64,000 nucleotides of DNA from NCBI RefSeq assembly GCF_026212465.1, contig NC_080057.1:25787647-25851646 (forward strand), given 5' to 3'. The notes under the pieces were generated by a model. That model was given only the letters and a program-made list of their open reading frames with translations. It made no database searches and was not told the DNA's origin. The stretch comes from Amaranthus tricolor. Taxonomy: Eukaryota > Streptophyta > Magnoliopsida > Caryophyllales > Amaranthaceae. A program made the position numbers and the translations under genes. Below, one piece after another: positions 49,501 through 60,820 of this stretch. Each line of letters opens with the position of its first letter. Positions within the stretch are counted from its first letter, which is position 1.

Positions 49501-51996
49501 AATATTTAAATATTTTCTAACTGCTTCAGTAAAAATATGTGATTCAGTAGTTAAGCGTAATAACAAAAGAGGTTAAAAAGTCTATATCTTAGCCCACCTA
49601 ATTTTAAGAATAATTTGCGAATTTTAACCATAAAGTTTACGACTTTTACGAATTACAACCTCAATATTTATTTTTTGTGAATTACAGCAATCAAAGTATA
49701 AGAGTCTAGAACATACAGATCACATCATAGAATTACAACTACTTAATCTAAAATGCGACCGCTAAAATGGACGGAATCATAAAATTGGTTTAATCGCTGT
49801 AGACTTTAATACTTTAATAGTTGTAATTTGCAAAACATAAATATTAAATCTAATAATCGCAAAATTTCTTAACTTTTAAGACTATAATTTATTTTCTATT
49901 TGAATAAAAATTTTAACTATATCTTAAGATCCAAACTCTAATAACCTAACATTCTTCAAAAGCTTTTTTTGACATGAAAATAAACACGTAACGTGCCGTC
50001 TCCACAACTAAATTCATTTTAATTTTTATGGAGTAGACGAAATCAAAAATTTATTATGCTTTAAGCTTTAACTCCAAATTGGTGGTTCAGCTTGTATTCT
50101 AAGTAACGACCCTAATACATAAAATAACAATAACAAAAAAATTTGGATTAGATCACGTGGTTTAAAAGGTCCCTTACTTTTTAATTTTTATTTAGTATAT
50201 CTTGGCCAAGATTCAAATCATATGATTAAAATCTTATATTATATAACACGTAAAAATTGTGGTTGAATCAATTTAATATACATATAGAAATAAGTATTCG
50301 ACCCATCTTACTCCATTACATAAGATGCACATACATTTTTCTCTATCGATAACTCCTCTTATTCTGGTAGCACATTAAGATTGGTGCATACTATTTTATT
50401 ATGCACTTAACAAGAGTTAGATCTCCTAGATGAAAACGGCAGAAGTAATGATGTTAAAGAATGTGTTGAAAAATAACCCACATGTAATCTCACATCGAAA
50501 AATTAGAGAGATGTTGACTAACATATAAACTTGACTACTACTCTTATTACTAATTGGTTTTAGGATGAAACCTCGTCAAATTTATTTGCAGCCAATTTTA
50601 CATTTATGCAGATTTTATTATGTATAAGTTCAATAATAAATTTACCAGTAAAGTGTGAAATTTAAAAAGTAAAAGCAAAAAATTAATAAATGACTTACCA
50701 ACAATGGCAAATTCAATTGGAAAAGAAGGAGGAGGTGTTCTCAAGGAAAATTGAGGGCCTTTGTTGCTACATCGATAATAATACGTAGTGTTTGGCTTCA
50801 AAGGTCCTATCACAACATTATGTATTCGTCCCGAACTATACATAAAATAATGGTACGTCTTGTGATCACCTTTTGCAAATGTATCATACTCTCCTGAATT
50901 TGTCCCATACTCTACTATTGAGGGTGCCATTCCTTGGGTAATCCATGTTATTCTCATTTGATCCTTTCCCACTAAGGATACATGTACCTATATTATAACC
51001 AATGTAATCATGCATCTTAAATAAGAAATGGGTAATAAATGATCATTTTAAGTTGGGTCAAGTCACATCATCATTGATTGTAGAGTATATAGTTCAATCT
51101 CGGCTCAATCAAAAGTTTAACCATAATATGTTTGAAGTGACTATAGATTATATTATATATACTGTATCATGACACCTCTTCACGCATGTGAGCTGAAATT
51201 GTAAATGTAACACATACGCTCTTTACATTTGTTACAAAATTTCACTAACTCAAAGGAGGTGGATTAGGTTTGAATCTGTGATATTATGTTACTTTGACTT
51301 CTAATTTCATGATGCCAAAAAACCAACTACTACAAATTGAAAATTTTGGGCATCAAAAAATATGAGTTTTGAGCAACACTAAAAACATACAGATTTATCA
51401 TATATGTCCGTCTTTTTTCTCTTCTCTCCTCCCCTTTCCTCTCCTTCTTGCTCGTCACTAAATTTGGCGAAAATTTTAGATTTTTATTTTTGTCGTCTAT
51501 ACTATTAACTATATTTGTAGGGTAAATATATACCAAACTAAAATTGAAGTACGTAATTAAATATAGCCTTTAAATATTTAAATGCTCTATCAAAATTAAT
51601 ATATGTTTGAGGCTCTAAGCCGCTAACTATGACTCCGACTATATTAGACTTGCATTAAGTTTTATAATCGCTAAGTAATAAGTTTAAATTTTTAATTTAT
51701 TTTAAAAATTTAAATTTATTATTAGAACCATACAATATATTTTATATACCAACTTATTATCTATATAGGATCAAGCTATTTATGATCAACACTCTTATTC
51801 AAACAAGAAAAGGGTGTGATACCTGTTGAGGATCAGAAGCGGAACGGTTGTGCGGCGTGACAATGACACTCCGAGCCGGTGGCCGGACAAAATCGACGGA
51901 GGATGAAGCACGTGATTGAGAAGGAAATGTAGTGAAAATCAAAGAGTTGATGAGGAATATCATGAGTAAATTTGCACAAGTCTTGGGTTTTGCCAT
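46547..51996 (-). CDS. Purple acid phosphatase, active-site motifs intact (PAP-b)
   Basis: Secreted binuclear Fe-metal acid phosphatase, hydrolysing phosphate monoesters in wall or vacuole. Minus-strand exons 51823-51996, 50699-50987, 47605-48170, 47184-47272 and 46547-46763, all GT-AG, give 444 residues. Residues 1-43 include a hydrophobic signal segment (LLMIFLINSLIFTTF). The N-terminal domain starts VHVSLVGKDQMRITWIT. All metal ligands are present: Asp156 (GDLGQT), Asp183 and Tyr186 (GDLSY), Asn216 (GNHE), His299 (LLHAPWYNSN), His336 and His338 (GHVH). The C-terminal REPSFGHGRL block is followed by a Ser-rich tail. Exon phases equal those of PAP-a and PAP-c, so the three are local paralogues. 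Closest known group: AtPAP20-22 type. Confidence 0.93.
49238..49499. mobile_element. Stowaway-like MITE in PAP-b intron 2
   Basis: TA-flanked. The left end TTCATCCTATTCATTTTAAG and right end TGTGTGAATATGAGTGAG pair imperfectly over about 25 bp including GTGTCTCATTT against AAATGCGACAC. Confidence 0.5.
49605..49910. mobile_element. Foldback-like repeat in PAP-b intron 2
   Basis: Arms contain ATTTGCGAATTTTAACCATA and, inverted, TTTAATAGTTGTAATTTGC-like sequence. It resembles the element filling PAP-c intron 2 (59461-59690). Borders are approximate. Confidence 0.4.
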
Positions 51997-52101
51997 TTTT
52001 TCTATCAAACTAAAATAACAAGAGAAATATAACATTAGATGAGCAAATATATGTATATATGTTAGTTGATTGATTCTTGTAACTTTGAAGGAATGTGTTT
52101 G

Positions 52102-52111
52102 TTTATATAAA
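52102..52111 (-). promoter_or_regulatory. TATA-box candidate for PAP-b
   Basis: TTTATATAAA about 106 bp upstream of the start codon at 51996. Inference from position and sequence only. Confidence 0.4.
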
Positions 52112-53752
52112 TATTTACTACTTTTAATATATTTGTGGTGGGATTTTATTGGCGTGAAGCAAGTCTAAGTATGTGTATATGAAAATGATGTTGTGCATGC
52201 TTTTCATCATATGAACATGTATATGAATGGCGAATTTAGAATATTGGTATAAGATAGACCAAACACCCATCTGATCGATTAGCATGATTATCGCATCAGT
52301 TTGATTGTTATTTTGATGTGTTATAATTTTTTAGTCGACTAATCCAGATTCAAGGCCATTCCTGACCATACGCAAGGTAGGCATTTGTCTAGGGCCTAGA
52401 GTTAAAAGGGCCCTAAAATTAGAAAATGCTAGTTCATGGAAATACACACTTAAAAATTTGCAATTTATGAGTAGTTTTTTTTATCATTTAAGAATTACAT
52501 GATACGTCTACATTTTTAATGCTAATTATAATATATAGGATCCATTTTTATTATTTTTTCAAACACCCGTTTAAGTTCAAAATCGACTATTCATAAAAAG
52601 GGCCCACTTCTTTCAGTTTGCTTATGGCCCATACATTGTTAGAAACGACACTTTCCAGATCATGGCATAGAAAGACCCCAATTTAAATTCTTCCATGATA
52701 ATAACTAGAAATTGGCTTTTTAATGTGTTTGATCATTTTGTATAAGCTTTTTAAAGATGTGTATTTCAACATCAAGCAAAAGAAGACTAAACTTAAAGAT
52801 AATGATAAGCATTGTATATTGTATAGTATACATCAAATAAAGTGTTCAATACATGGAGAATATAGTACTTTTAATTTGTTGCTTGGTTTAATCTCAACAA
52901 TTATATAATTTTGAATGAAGAAAACTATAAAGATTGTATATATTCCTCTACATATGAGTTTTCAAAAATAAAAATTATGTAAGAATTGTTCATGAGCTAA
53001 AATTTTACATGGACTGAAAGTTCAAACATGAGTTAACTAAAATCTCAAAGATAAGCTATTGGATGTCATATCATTATATTTTATTAACTTATTGTCATTA
53101 CATATACATTTTTCATCTGGACTCCCAGCAAAACAAAATTTAATGCATATATATAACTTTATCAGTTAAAATTAAATAATTTATTTTCAATGCACTTAAT
53201 CTTGCTACAAATATAAAAAAAAAGGAGATGTTAAAAATATTTAGATTTTTTATTGAAAATTCTATCATCAATTTTATATATTTAATATTATTATTAAAAA
53301 AACAATAAAAGCATATTCTCATTTAAATACTACTAAGAAAATGGAATATTCCTCATGTACTTGGGGCAAATTTTGGTTTATCCTATCAAACTTTCCATGT
53401 TACTTTTAATACTCAAAGATAGATTGCTTAACAAACCAAATTGCCTCTGAATAATTGGTTGTACTATTATGAATATTTACTCTAATTAAATTCAACTATT
53501 ATCTATTTAATGTTTGTTAATTCATTTAAATTTGTTACATTCTATATTATGGACCTAAAAACCTACTCTTTCAAATCATTATCCACAAACTCATGGGCAA
53601 ATCTGGCCAATTTACTAGATTTGTATATATATTGAATCATTTTTGCTGTTATTTTCTATGTTATATTTCTATGTTGTATATATATATATATAATATTTAA
53701 TCAAATGACTGATAAACTCAAATCAAAATTATCTTATGCATAAAAAATGTGT

Positions 53753-54134
53753 TCATACGTAAAAATGTACCAAATTAAGTAAAACATACCTTTTATAGGA
53801 TGGCATAAGAAATATGTTGCCAAATGTGGAAAGCCAATGGCAGCTAAAATACTGCCATCTACAATGTTGGTAACCAAAATACTGACTATATGAATGATAT
53901 TCCTCAGAGACTACTCCTAGTATTTTAACCAAAGACCGATTCCGACCGATCCAAAAACCAAGCCACTTCACCTAAACACGGCTCCAAACCGGACCACTCA
54001 ACAGATTTACGTATTAATTTCCAAGAACAAACTAGGCTTCCTTGTAATCTATATGAGCTGGTGGCTGTTTTGTGGCTAGATAGTGTAAATGGGCTGCCCA
54101 ATTTTGGTATAGTATTGGAATTTGTAGCCTTCAT
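53753..54134 (-). other. Unidentified coding-like fragment
   Basis: The minus strand opens at 54134 with a Ser/Thr-rich N-terminus (MKATNSNTIPKLGS) that resembles an organelle-targeting peptide and continues for 69 codons to a stop at 53925. A second frame covers 53753-53971, and a third reads LVTNIVDGSILAAIGFPHLA near 53790-53870. The base composition is clearly less AT-rich than its flanks. A donor-like AAAAG then GTATGTT lies at 53792 or nearby. I do not recognise the family; it may be a decayed gene or part of one. Confidence 0.3.
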
Positions 54135-55600
54135 TTTTGTTTATTTATTGATTTTTTGGATTATAAATATGCCGAGGGAATGAAAGAGCTAGATAAAATT
54201 AAACCTGAAATATTATCAAAATAAAATATAATTTTACTCTATTTGAGATAAGACTTGATAATCTCATTGTTGTAGTAGTCTTTGTTACCATTTTGCTCCT
54301 CTTTAAACTCTTGCTTTGCTCGTTATGTATCAATTTGTTCGTTATGAATTCAAGATACAAAATATCATACACTTTCCTTGATATTTTTGGTCTTTTAGAT
54401 ATTATCTTTGTTTCATTTATTTCTGTTACATTTTACTTGTAACCTCACACATAAAAGATACTAAAAATAGTGATTCAAATGATAAGAATCAACCGAAAAT
54501 AGAGAGTTATAATTTAAACAAAAATATAGTATAATTCCAAAAAATATAATAAATTCTAGAAAAATGGGTTGAATCAGTAATTAGTCGGTTTTCAAGATTA
54601 TAAGAGCAATTTGACAAGAAAATGTCATTAATTTTATTTTTTTTCAAGATGATAGATGTTATTATATTTAGTTTTTGAAACGATGATAAGAAAATGTTAT
54701 AATCTTATTCTTAAGTTGGAAATCTTGAATATCATTAAATATATATGTAAAGTCAAACATATTGGCATTTTTAGGGTAAATATTTAAATAGTTTAAAATG
54801 ATGTTAAAATTTAACGTGGTGTCAAATATCAAATCCATAAGATTTGTAAATTAAATATAATTTTCTTTTAAAAAATTGTAAGGACATTTAGTCAATTTTG
54901 CAAAATCAAATCATCTCAAAATACACATGATAGTTTAAAACCCCTTTGACATTAGGGCTACATATGAGAAAAGTTTTTTTCATATTGCATCTATATTCGA
55001 AATTTAAGAGTTTTTGTGTAAAAGAGCAATGAGTGAATGAGATAAAAGAGCAAATTCAAAATAAAATTTATATTAAATTAAATAAAAAAATCACTTAAAT
55101 ATGTTTTTATTTAAAATTAATTATAAATAATATTAAAAATATAAATATGTAATTAGAATAAAATAAATATTATTAATAAATTTTTTAATCAAATAACCTG
55201 AGACTTAACCTTAAATTCTAGAATTTAAGATGTGACACATGCAAACACCACCGTAGATTGCTGCGTAAAGAAGTTGCCAAACATGTAGCAAACTGAAAAA
55301 CTATAATAGTCTGTCTCCGTCCATAACAAATTAACAACCATTTATTACATTTGCATCATACACATTCCATACATTGTACCCAAATTCCTTCTCTCAAAAA
55401 ACATTGTTATTGTAATATTTCTATGTTTTTTTATTATTATCATTTCAAATATTTGTATTCATACGTATAATACTATATACAGTTTTATTTACTTCTATAT
55501 ACATATATACATATATATTATACACATTAATTTCCCATATCTTATTAATCAACCAAATAAAATCGGAGCACATTTTGTTGATATATATATTATAAATATA

Positions 55601-58600
55601 ATGATGCATTATAGTAGAAAAATAGTATCTTTATTTATGATGGTGAATTCTAGTCTTGTGTTACTTATATTGGCTGTTATTTGGGCGGCATTTCCTGCAA
55701 AAATGGCGTTGCACCACCGTGCACCACCACTAGGATCAACCGTTCCTCAGCAGGTAACTACTAATTCTAGCTTTTCATTTTCATATTAGGAGTAGTATAA
55801 ATAATTTATTTTTGTTTTAATTCTTGGAATCGAAAGAGTAGAAGAAAATTAATTAAATAATAAAAATTTTATGTAATTTTTATCAAACTATAAAATTGAG
55901 AAATAAGAAAAAGATATATAAAAAAACATTTTCTCCAAAACAAAAAATGCCAAAATGCACCCAAAAGTTGTTTAATATATATACTTCGAAATACTTGTAC
56001 AATTATGGAGAATTACTAACCTCTAATGCCCTAGAAAAATTTCAAACATGATAAATCTTAAAATTAGTAATAGTACTTTAAAATAAACAAATCATAAATA
56101 ATTAATTTGATAAATTTATTTTAATTAATCGCAAAAAATTATTTTTTTATAATAAATTAATTCACTCAAAATAAGTGGTTTTTTTAGTACAAGTTAGGTT
56201 GAGAGGAGAGGATGGACTGACAGCGAAAATAGAACTCAGATCGTTCATAAGAAAAGTAATAAATGTTCCAATAGAGATAAAATTCGATTCTCTAAACTTA
56301 ATGATTCGAAAGTTGAAATATTTATAAATGAAGTTAATTTTAGAATGCTAAATTCTTTTTAAAATTATCATACATTCTATTAATTTTACTGTATAATAGC
56401 AAAAAAGAAGTTTGATTGTGAACATGTAATTTGTCTTTTTTTCATTGGATAGTATTAATGGAATTTGACTGATTTGTATTTTTTTACACTTGCCATATTT
56501 ACAAATGTATATTTTCAGTAAAACTCACACATTAATGGATGTCATAAATCACAATTATTCCAATTACAAGTTGTATAAAAATGCACTGTTTATTATAATG
56601 GAAATATATAATATACTATGTTGAACATTATATATTGTCTGATAAAATTCTAAAAAACTACACTGTGTAGAAATTATACTATAGAATAAATTACATTTAT
56701 TCCAATGTAATTGAAATTACACTATTTAGAAATTTATACTACAAAATTACACTTTGCATAAAATTATACAGCAATTTAGGAAATTACTTGAAGTACATAA
56801 TAGCTCTGTTTCCATCAATTGCTATTTAAAACTAAAATGACATAAAATTCAATTAATTGATCATTAAAATCAGTCATTTACATTGTTACACTACCATAAT
56901 TATAATTTTGAATTTTAAAAAAAATATAAAGTATGATTTGCAATCTAAAATTTCATTAAAATATTAATGTATTGAAAAATCCGTGCGTTGTAAGGATTTC
57001 TATCTTAGTAAAATAATATTTTTAGTTGAGCGTAGGAACATGAAATAGAAAAAATCCCTATTTTGGAATTAAGCTTATGAATAAATTAATAACAGGCTCA
57101 AAATATTAAACCTAGGAGAATATGGGAGAATCATTTCTAAGCATATGCTTTGTAGCTCACATGAGGCTTTTTGTTTAATTTAATTTAGTGCTACATTGAA
57201 TTTAATTCCTTGAAGTTAATGCCAAATGCGTATTTTTCGCCATTTGCATGTTGTAATTTGTATTATTCTTTGTCACGTAATAGTTCTTCTGTCTCACAAT
57301 TTTTGCTCAATTTTTTTAGTTTGTTCTATACGTTTTGCTCCATTGTCTTTTTCATTTTAATCATATATTTTTCATATATTTTTTTCAGTTAGTGTCATGA
57401 GAGACCGTCTTTTTGAAAGACGTCTCTCAGGTCTAATCTATTAAATCTTAATATCCGCATACTGTATTCTTAATGTCTACTTACATTATTCTTAATAACT
57501 ACTTATATTATACTTAATGTCCTTCGAAAAAGTACTTAAAATGGCTATTTACAATATTCTTAATGCCCACTGAAAAACTTTAATGCCTACTTACAATATC
57601 CTTAATGCCAACTTATAATATCTTTAATACCTACTTACAATATTCTTAATGCTAACTTACAATTTCTTTAATGTCTACTTACAACATACTTAATGTCCAC
57701 CGGTTAAATACTTAACTACTTACAATAATGTAAATGTATACTTACAATATACTTAATACATACCGAGAAACTTATTCTATAATTTTCATTTTGGACCAAT
57801 CCAATTAAAAATAGTCTCTCTAAGAGATCGTTTCTTACAAAAAATTTTAATTTTTTTTAAAATTCTTTATAAATGAATCTTTTACAGGCAGTTTTATTAT
57901 TTTTGATTTGCCAAATTTTATCTGTTTTTTGATTTGTGAAATTTTATCTGTATAGTAAATGCTAAAAGATAGAGGGGATTATTGGATATGCCAAGACATG
58001 TTCATATATAAGTATATGACATTAATTTGGCAAATTCTATTTGGAATCTTTATTGCTTATTTGAAATAAAAGATTAATTTATATTAAGTATATTACCATG
58101 ATAAGGACTAATAAAGAACAACACCAAGTGGTTTTGATGGTGTAGTTTGTACGCAAGAATCAACCATGTCATTTGCTAAAAACTCTAACATTTATGTCAT
58201 GGTGTGTGTTTGTTCAACAGATGTATTTAAGACATGGAATACATCTATAATATAATAAAAAAGAAAATCAATATTGTATTTGACTTCTAATCTTGTATAG
58301 CTAATTTAAAAGCCAATAAAAATTATTAATACTTTCACCCGAACATATAAATCAACTAAAAAAGTCAAATAGTTAATTATATAACTAGTTTAATCGGTAG
58401 TTAATGAAGTATGTTTATATATTGGTTTACTTTTCTTTATATACGGAAATATAGTTTAACTTATACTACTTACGTATAGAAATGCTAGCACTATTTTGAC
58501 TTATGGTATTATTCACACACAAGTAATTTTGATCTTATATATGAATCTGTAAACCAAAATATTGACAAGTGTTCATCTTAGGCGAGTGTTCATCTTAGGG

Positions 58601-60820
58601 AGTACTCCGTAAATGAATTTATAGGTTGATTTTTTAGCTTTTAGCTTATTTGCTGTTCAACAATCAAAAATAATTTATTCAGTAAATAACTTTTCAGTTA
58701 GCTAAAAATGGTTTTAGAGTTTAAATGAGAAAGCTACTCAAATTAGATTTTTTTTTTATTGCCTTTTGGCTTGATGGCCCTATTTTCTATAGTAAACGAC
58801 CACTAGTCAAAATTTAGTTTTACCAAACATCTCCGCAACAACTTATTTATCCAACTAACTTAAACGACAAGAAAAACAATCAACATTTTCAGACAACAAC
58901 AAACATCAAAACACCTCTCCCTTAAGTTACTTTTTTCAGAAACACAACGACATATAGAGGTGTTTAAAATAAACCTTTCAATTCGACATTTATCCAATCG
59001 ACTTTATTATGAACTTATAATTATGTAAAAATCAATAAGGAGACAAATCATTTTTAAACCAACCCAAAACAAATCCGAAATACCCAATGACCCAAATAAA
59101 CACCTGTATCTACGTGTTAACTTTGTATTCTTTATGAAATAATAGGTGCATATTTCAATGGTGGGAAATGATCGAATGAGAATATCATGGATCACTCAAG
59201 ATCCAGCTCCTTCTATAATAGAGTATGGTTTGTCATCAACAACATATGATACTACAAATAATGGAAGTTCTACAACTTATAAGTATGTCTTGTACAAATC
59301 GGGCCAAATTCATGAGGTAGTCATTGGGCCTCTTAAGCCCAATACTATTTATTACTACCGTTGTGGTGGAGATACTTCTCGTGAGTTCACTTTCAAGACT
59401 ACACCATCTCAATTGCCCATTAAATTTGCTGTCATAGGTAACACTTTTTATTGAATAATTTGCAAATTACGGTCTTAAAATTTAGGATTTTTGTAAATTA
59501 CAACTGTAGTATATTATTTTTATAAATTACAGTTACCAAAGTATTAAAGTCTACAGCGTTCAGACTAGATTAAAGTTTAAGACTTTTATGATTTGGCCCG
59601 AATGTTGTAAACTTTGATACTTTAATGGTTGTAATTCAAAAACAAAAAAATCATTTAGACTATAATTCACAAAAATCCTAAAATTATTTTGTCTATAAGT
59701 ATGAAGGTTAATAAAATTAGTGAGGAATATAGGTGATTTAGGTCAAACAAATTGGACGAATTCAACACTCGAACATATCCCACAAGCCAACTATGACATG
59801 TTGTTACTACCAGGAGACTTGTCCTATGCGGATTATTGGCAGCCGAGTTGGGACTCATTTGGTCGCCTTGTAGAACCCTTGGCTAGCCGAAGGCCTTGGA
59901 TGGTGACTCAAGGGAACCATGAGGTTGAAAAGATACCGATCGTTCATAATACACCGTTTACTTCTTACAATGCTCGATGGCACATGCCTTTCGAGGAGAG
60001 TGGTTCTCAATCTAACCTATATTACTCCTTCGATGTGGCTAGTCAAGTTCACGTCATTATGCTTGGTTCCTACACCGACTTTAGCCTAGGCTCAAGCCAG
60101 TATAGTTGGCTCGAGCGTGATCTAAAGAAGATTGATAGGGCGAAGACTCCATGGGTTGTGGTCGTATTCCATGCACCTTGGTACAATTCTAACATAGCTC
60201 ATGTAGGCGAGTTTGAATCCATCGGTATGAAACAATCCATGGAGAAATTATTGTTTGACGCAAAAGTTGATGTGATTTTTACTGGCCATGTCCATGCTTA
60301 TGAACGTTTCGTAAGTCAATATTCATCATTTTATTAATTAAAATTCATACGACATATTGATTATTGATCTAATACAAATACAAAATTCAATTTGAATTAC
60401 TGAACAGACTCGAGTATATGATGGAAAACCTAACAAGTGTGGCGCTGTACATATCACCATTGGGGACGGAGGCAATCGTGAAGGCCTAGCTACAAGGTAT
60501 ACCTTTTTATGATTTTTCAAACAAAATAGAACAAACAAAAGAAAACTGATTAGTCATTTACTTCCCATTTTTTCAAGATCTTGGGTTAACTCATATAGTA
60601 ATTCGAAATGATTTTTCGATCCAGTTTTGTCGATCCAAAACCAGAGATCTCTATATTTAGAGAAGCAAGTTTTGGGCATGGACAATTTGAAGTTGTAAAC
60701 TCAACTCATGCTCAATGGACATGGCACAAGAATGTAGATGATATATCTGTAGCAGGGGATTCAGTTTGGTTAACTACCCTTATTTCTGATCCAGATTGTA
60801 AGCCACAATACTTGGACTAG
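55601..60820 (+). CDS. Purple acid phosphatase, active-site motifs intact (PAP-c)
   Basis: Secreted acid phosphatase of the same group as PAP-b. Exons 55601-55753, 59146-59437, 59733-60310, 60408-60496 and 60625-60820 are GT-AG and in frame: 435 residues. The first exon encodes a signal peptide (SSLVLLILAVIWAAF) and ends VPQQ, as in the other PAPs. Exon 2 is the N-terminal domain (VHISMVGNDRMRISWIT). Ligands present: Asp150 (GDLGQT), Asp177 and Tyr180 (GDLSYAD), Asn210 (GNHE), His295 (FHAPWYNSN), His334 and His336 (GHVHAYERF). A small insertion (FESIGMKQ) separates the last two motifs compared with PAP-b. The C-terminus has REASFGHGQF. Intron 1 is 3.4 kb and contains foldback copy D. Confidence 0.93.
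57399..57835. mobile_element. Foldback MITE, GAGACC family copy D with 22-bp repeats
   Basis: In PAP-c intron 1. The left end GAGAGACCGTCTTTTTGAA pairs with a degraded right end. The interior holds at least five tandem 22-bp units from about 57581 (TAATGCCTACTTACAATAT core at 57581, 57603, 57625, 57647, 57669) and looser copies before and after. It is longer than copies A-C because of these repeats. Confidence 0.75.
59461..59690. mobile_element. Foldback-like repeat filling PAP-c intron 2
   Basis: AATTTAGGATTTTTGTAAAT on the left is inverted as TTCACAAAAATCCTAAAATT on the right, with inner arms AGTATTAAAGTCTACA and TTTGATACTTTAATGG. It occupies most of the 295-bp intron. A related sequence lies at 49605-49910. 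Confidence 0.55.

Larger units (their letters stand above)
51997..55600. other. Divergent intergenic region between PAP-b and PAP-c
   Basis: 3.6 kb shared upstream region of the two intact PAP genes, which point away from each other. It contains hAT-like debris near 52355-52430 (AAGGTAGGCATTTGTC, TAGGGCCTAGAG) and a possible gene fragment at 53753-54134. No known phosphate-response site was recognised with confidence. Confidence 0.5.
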
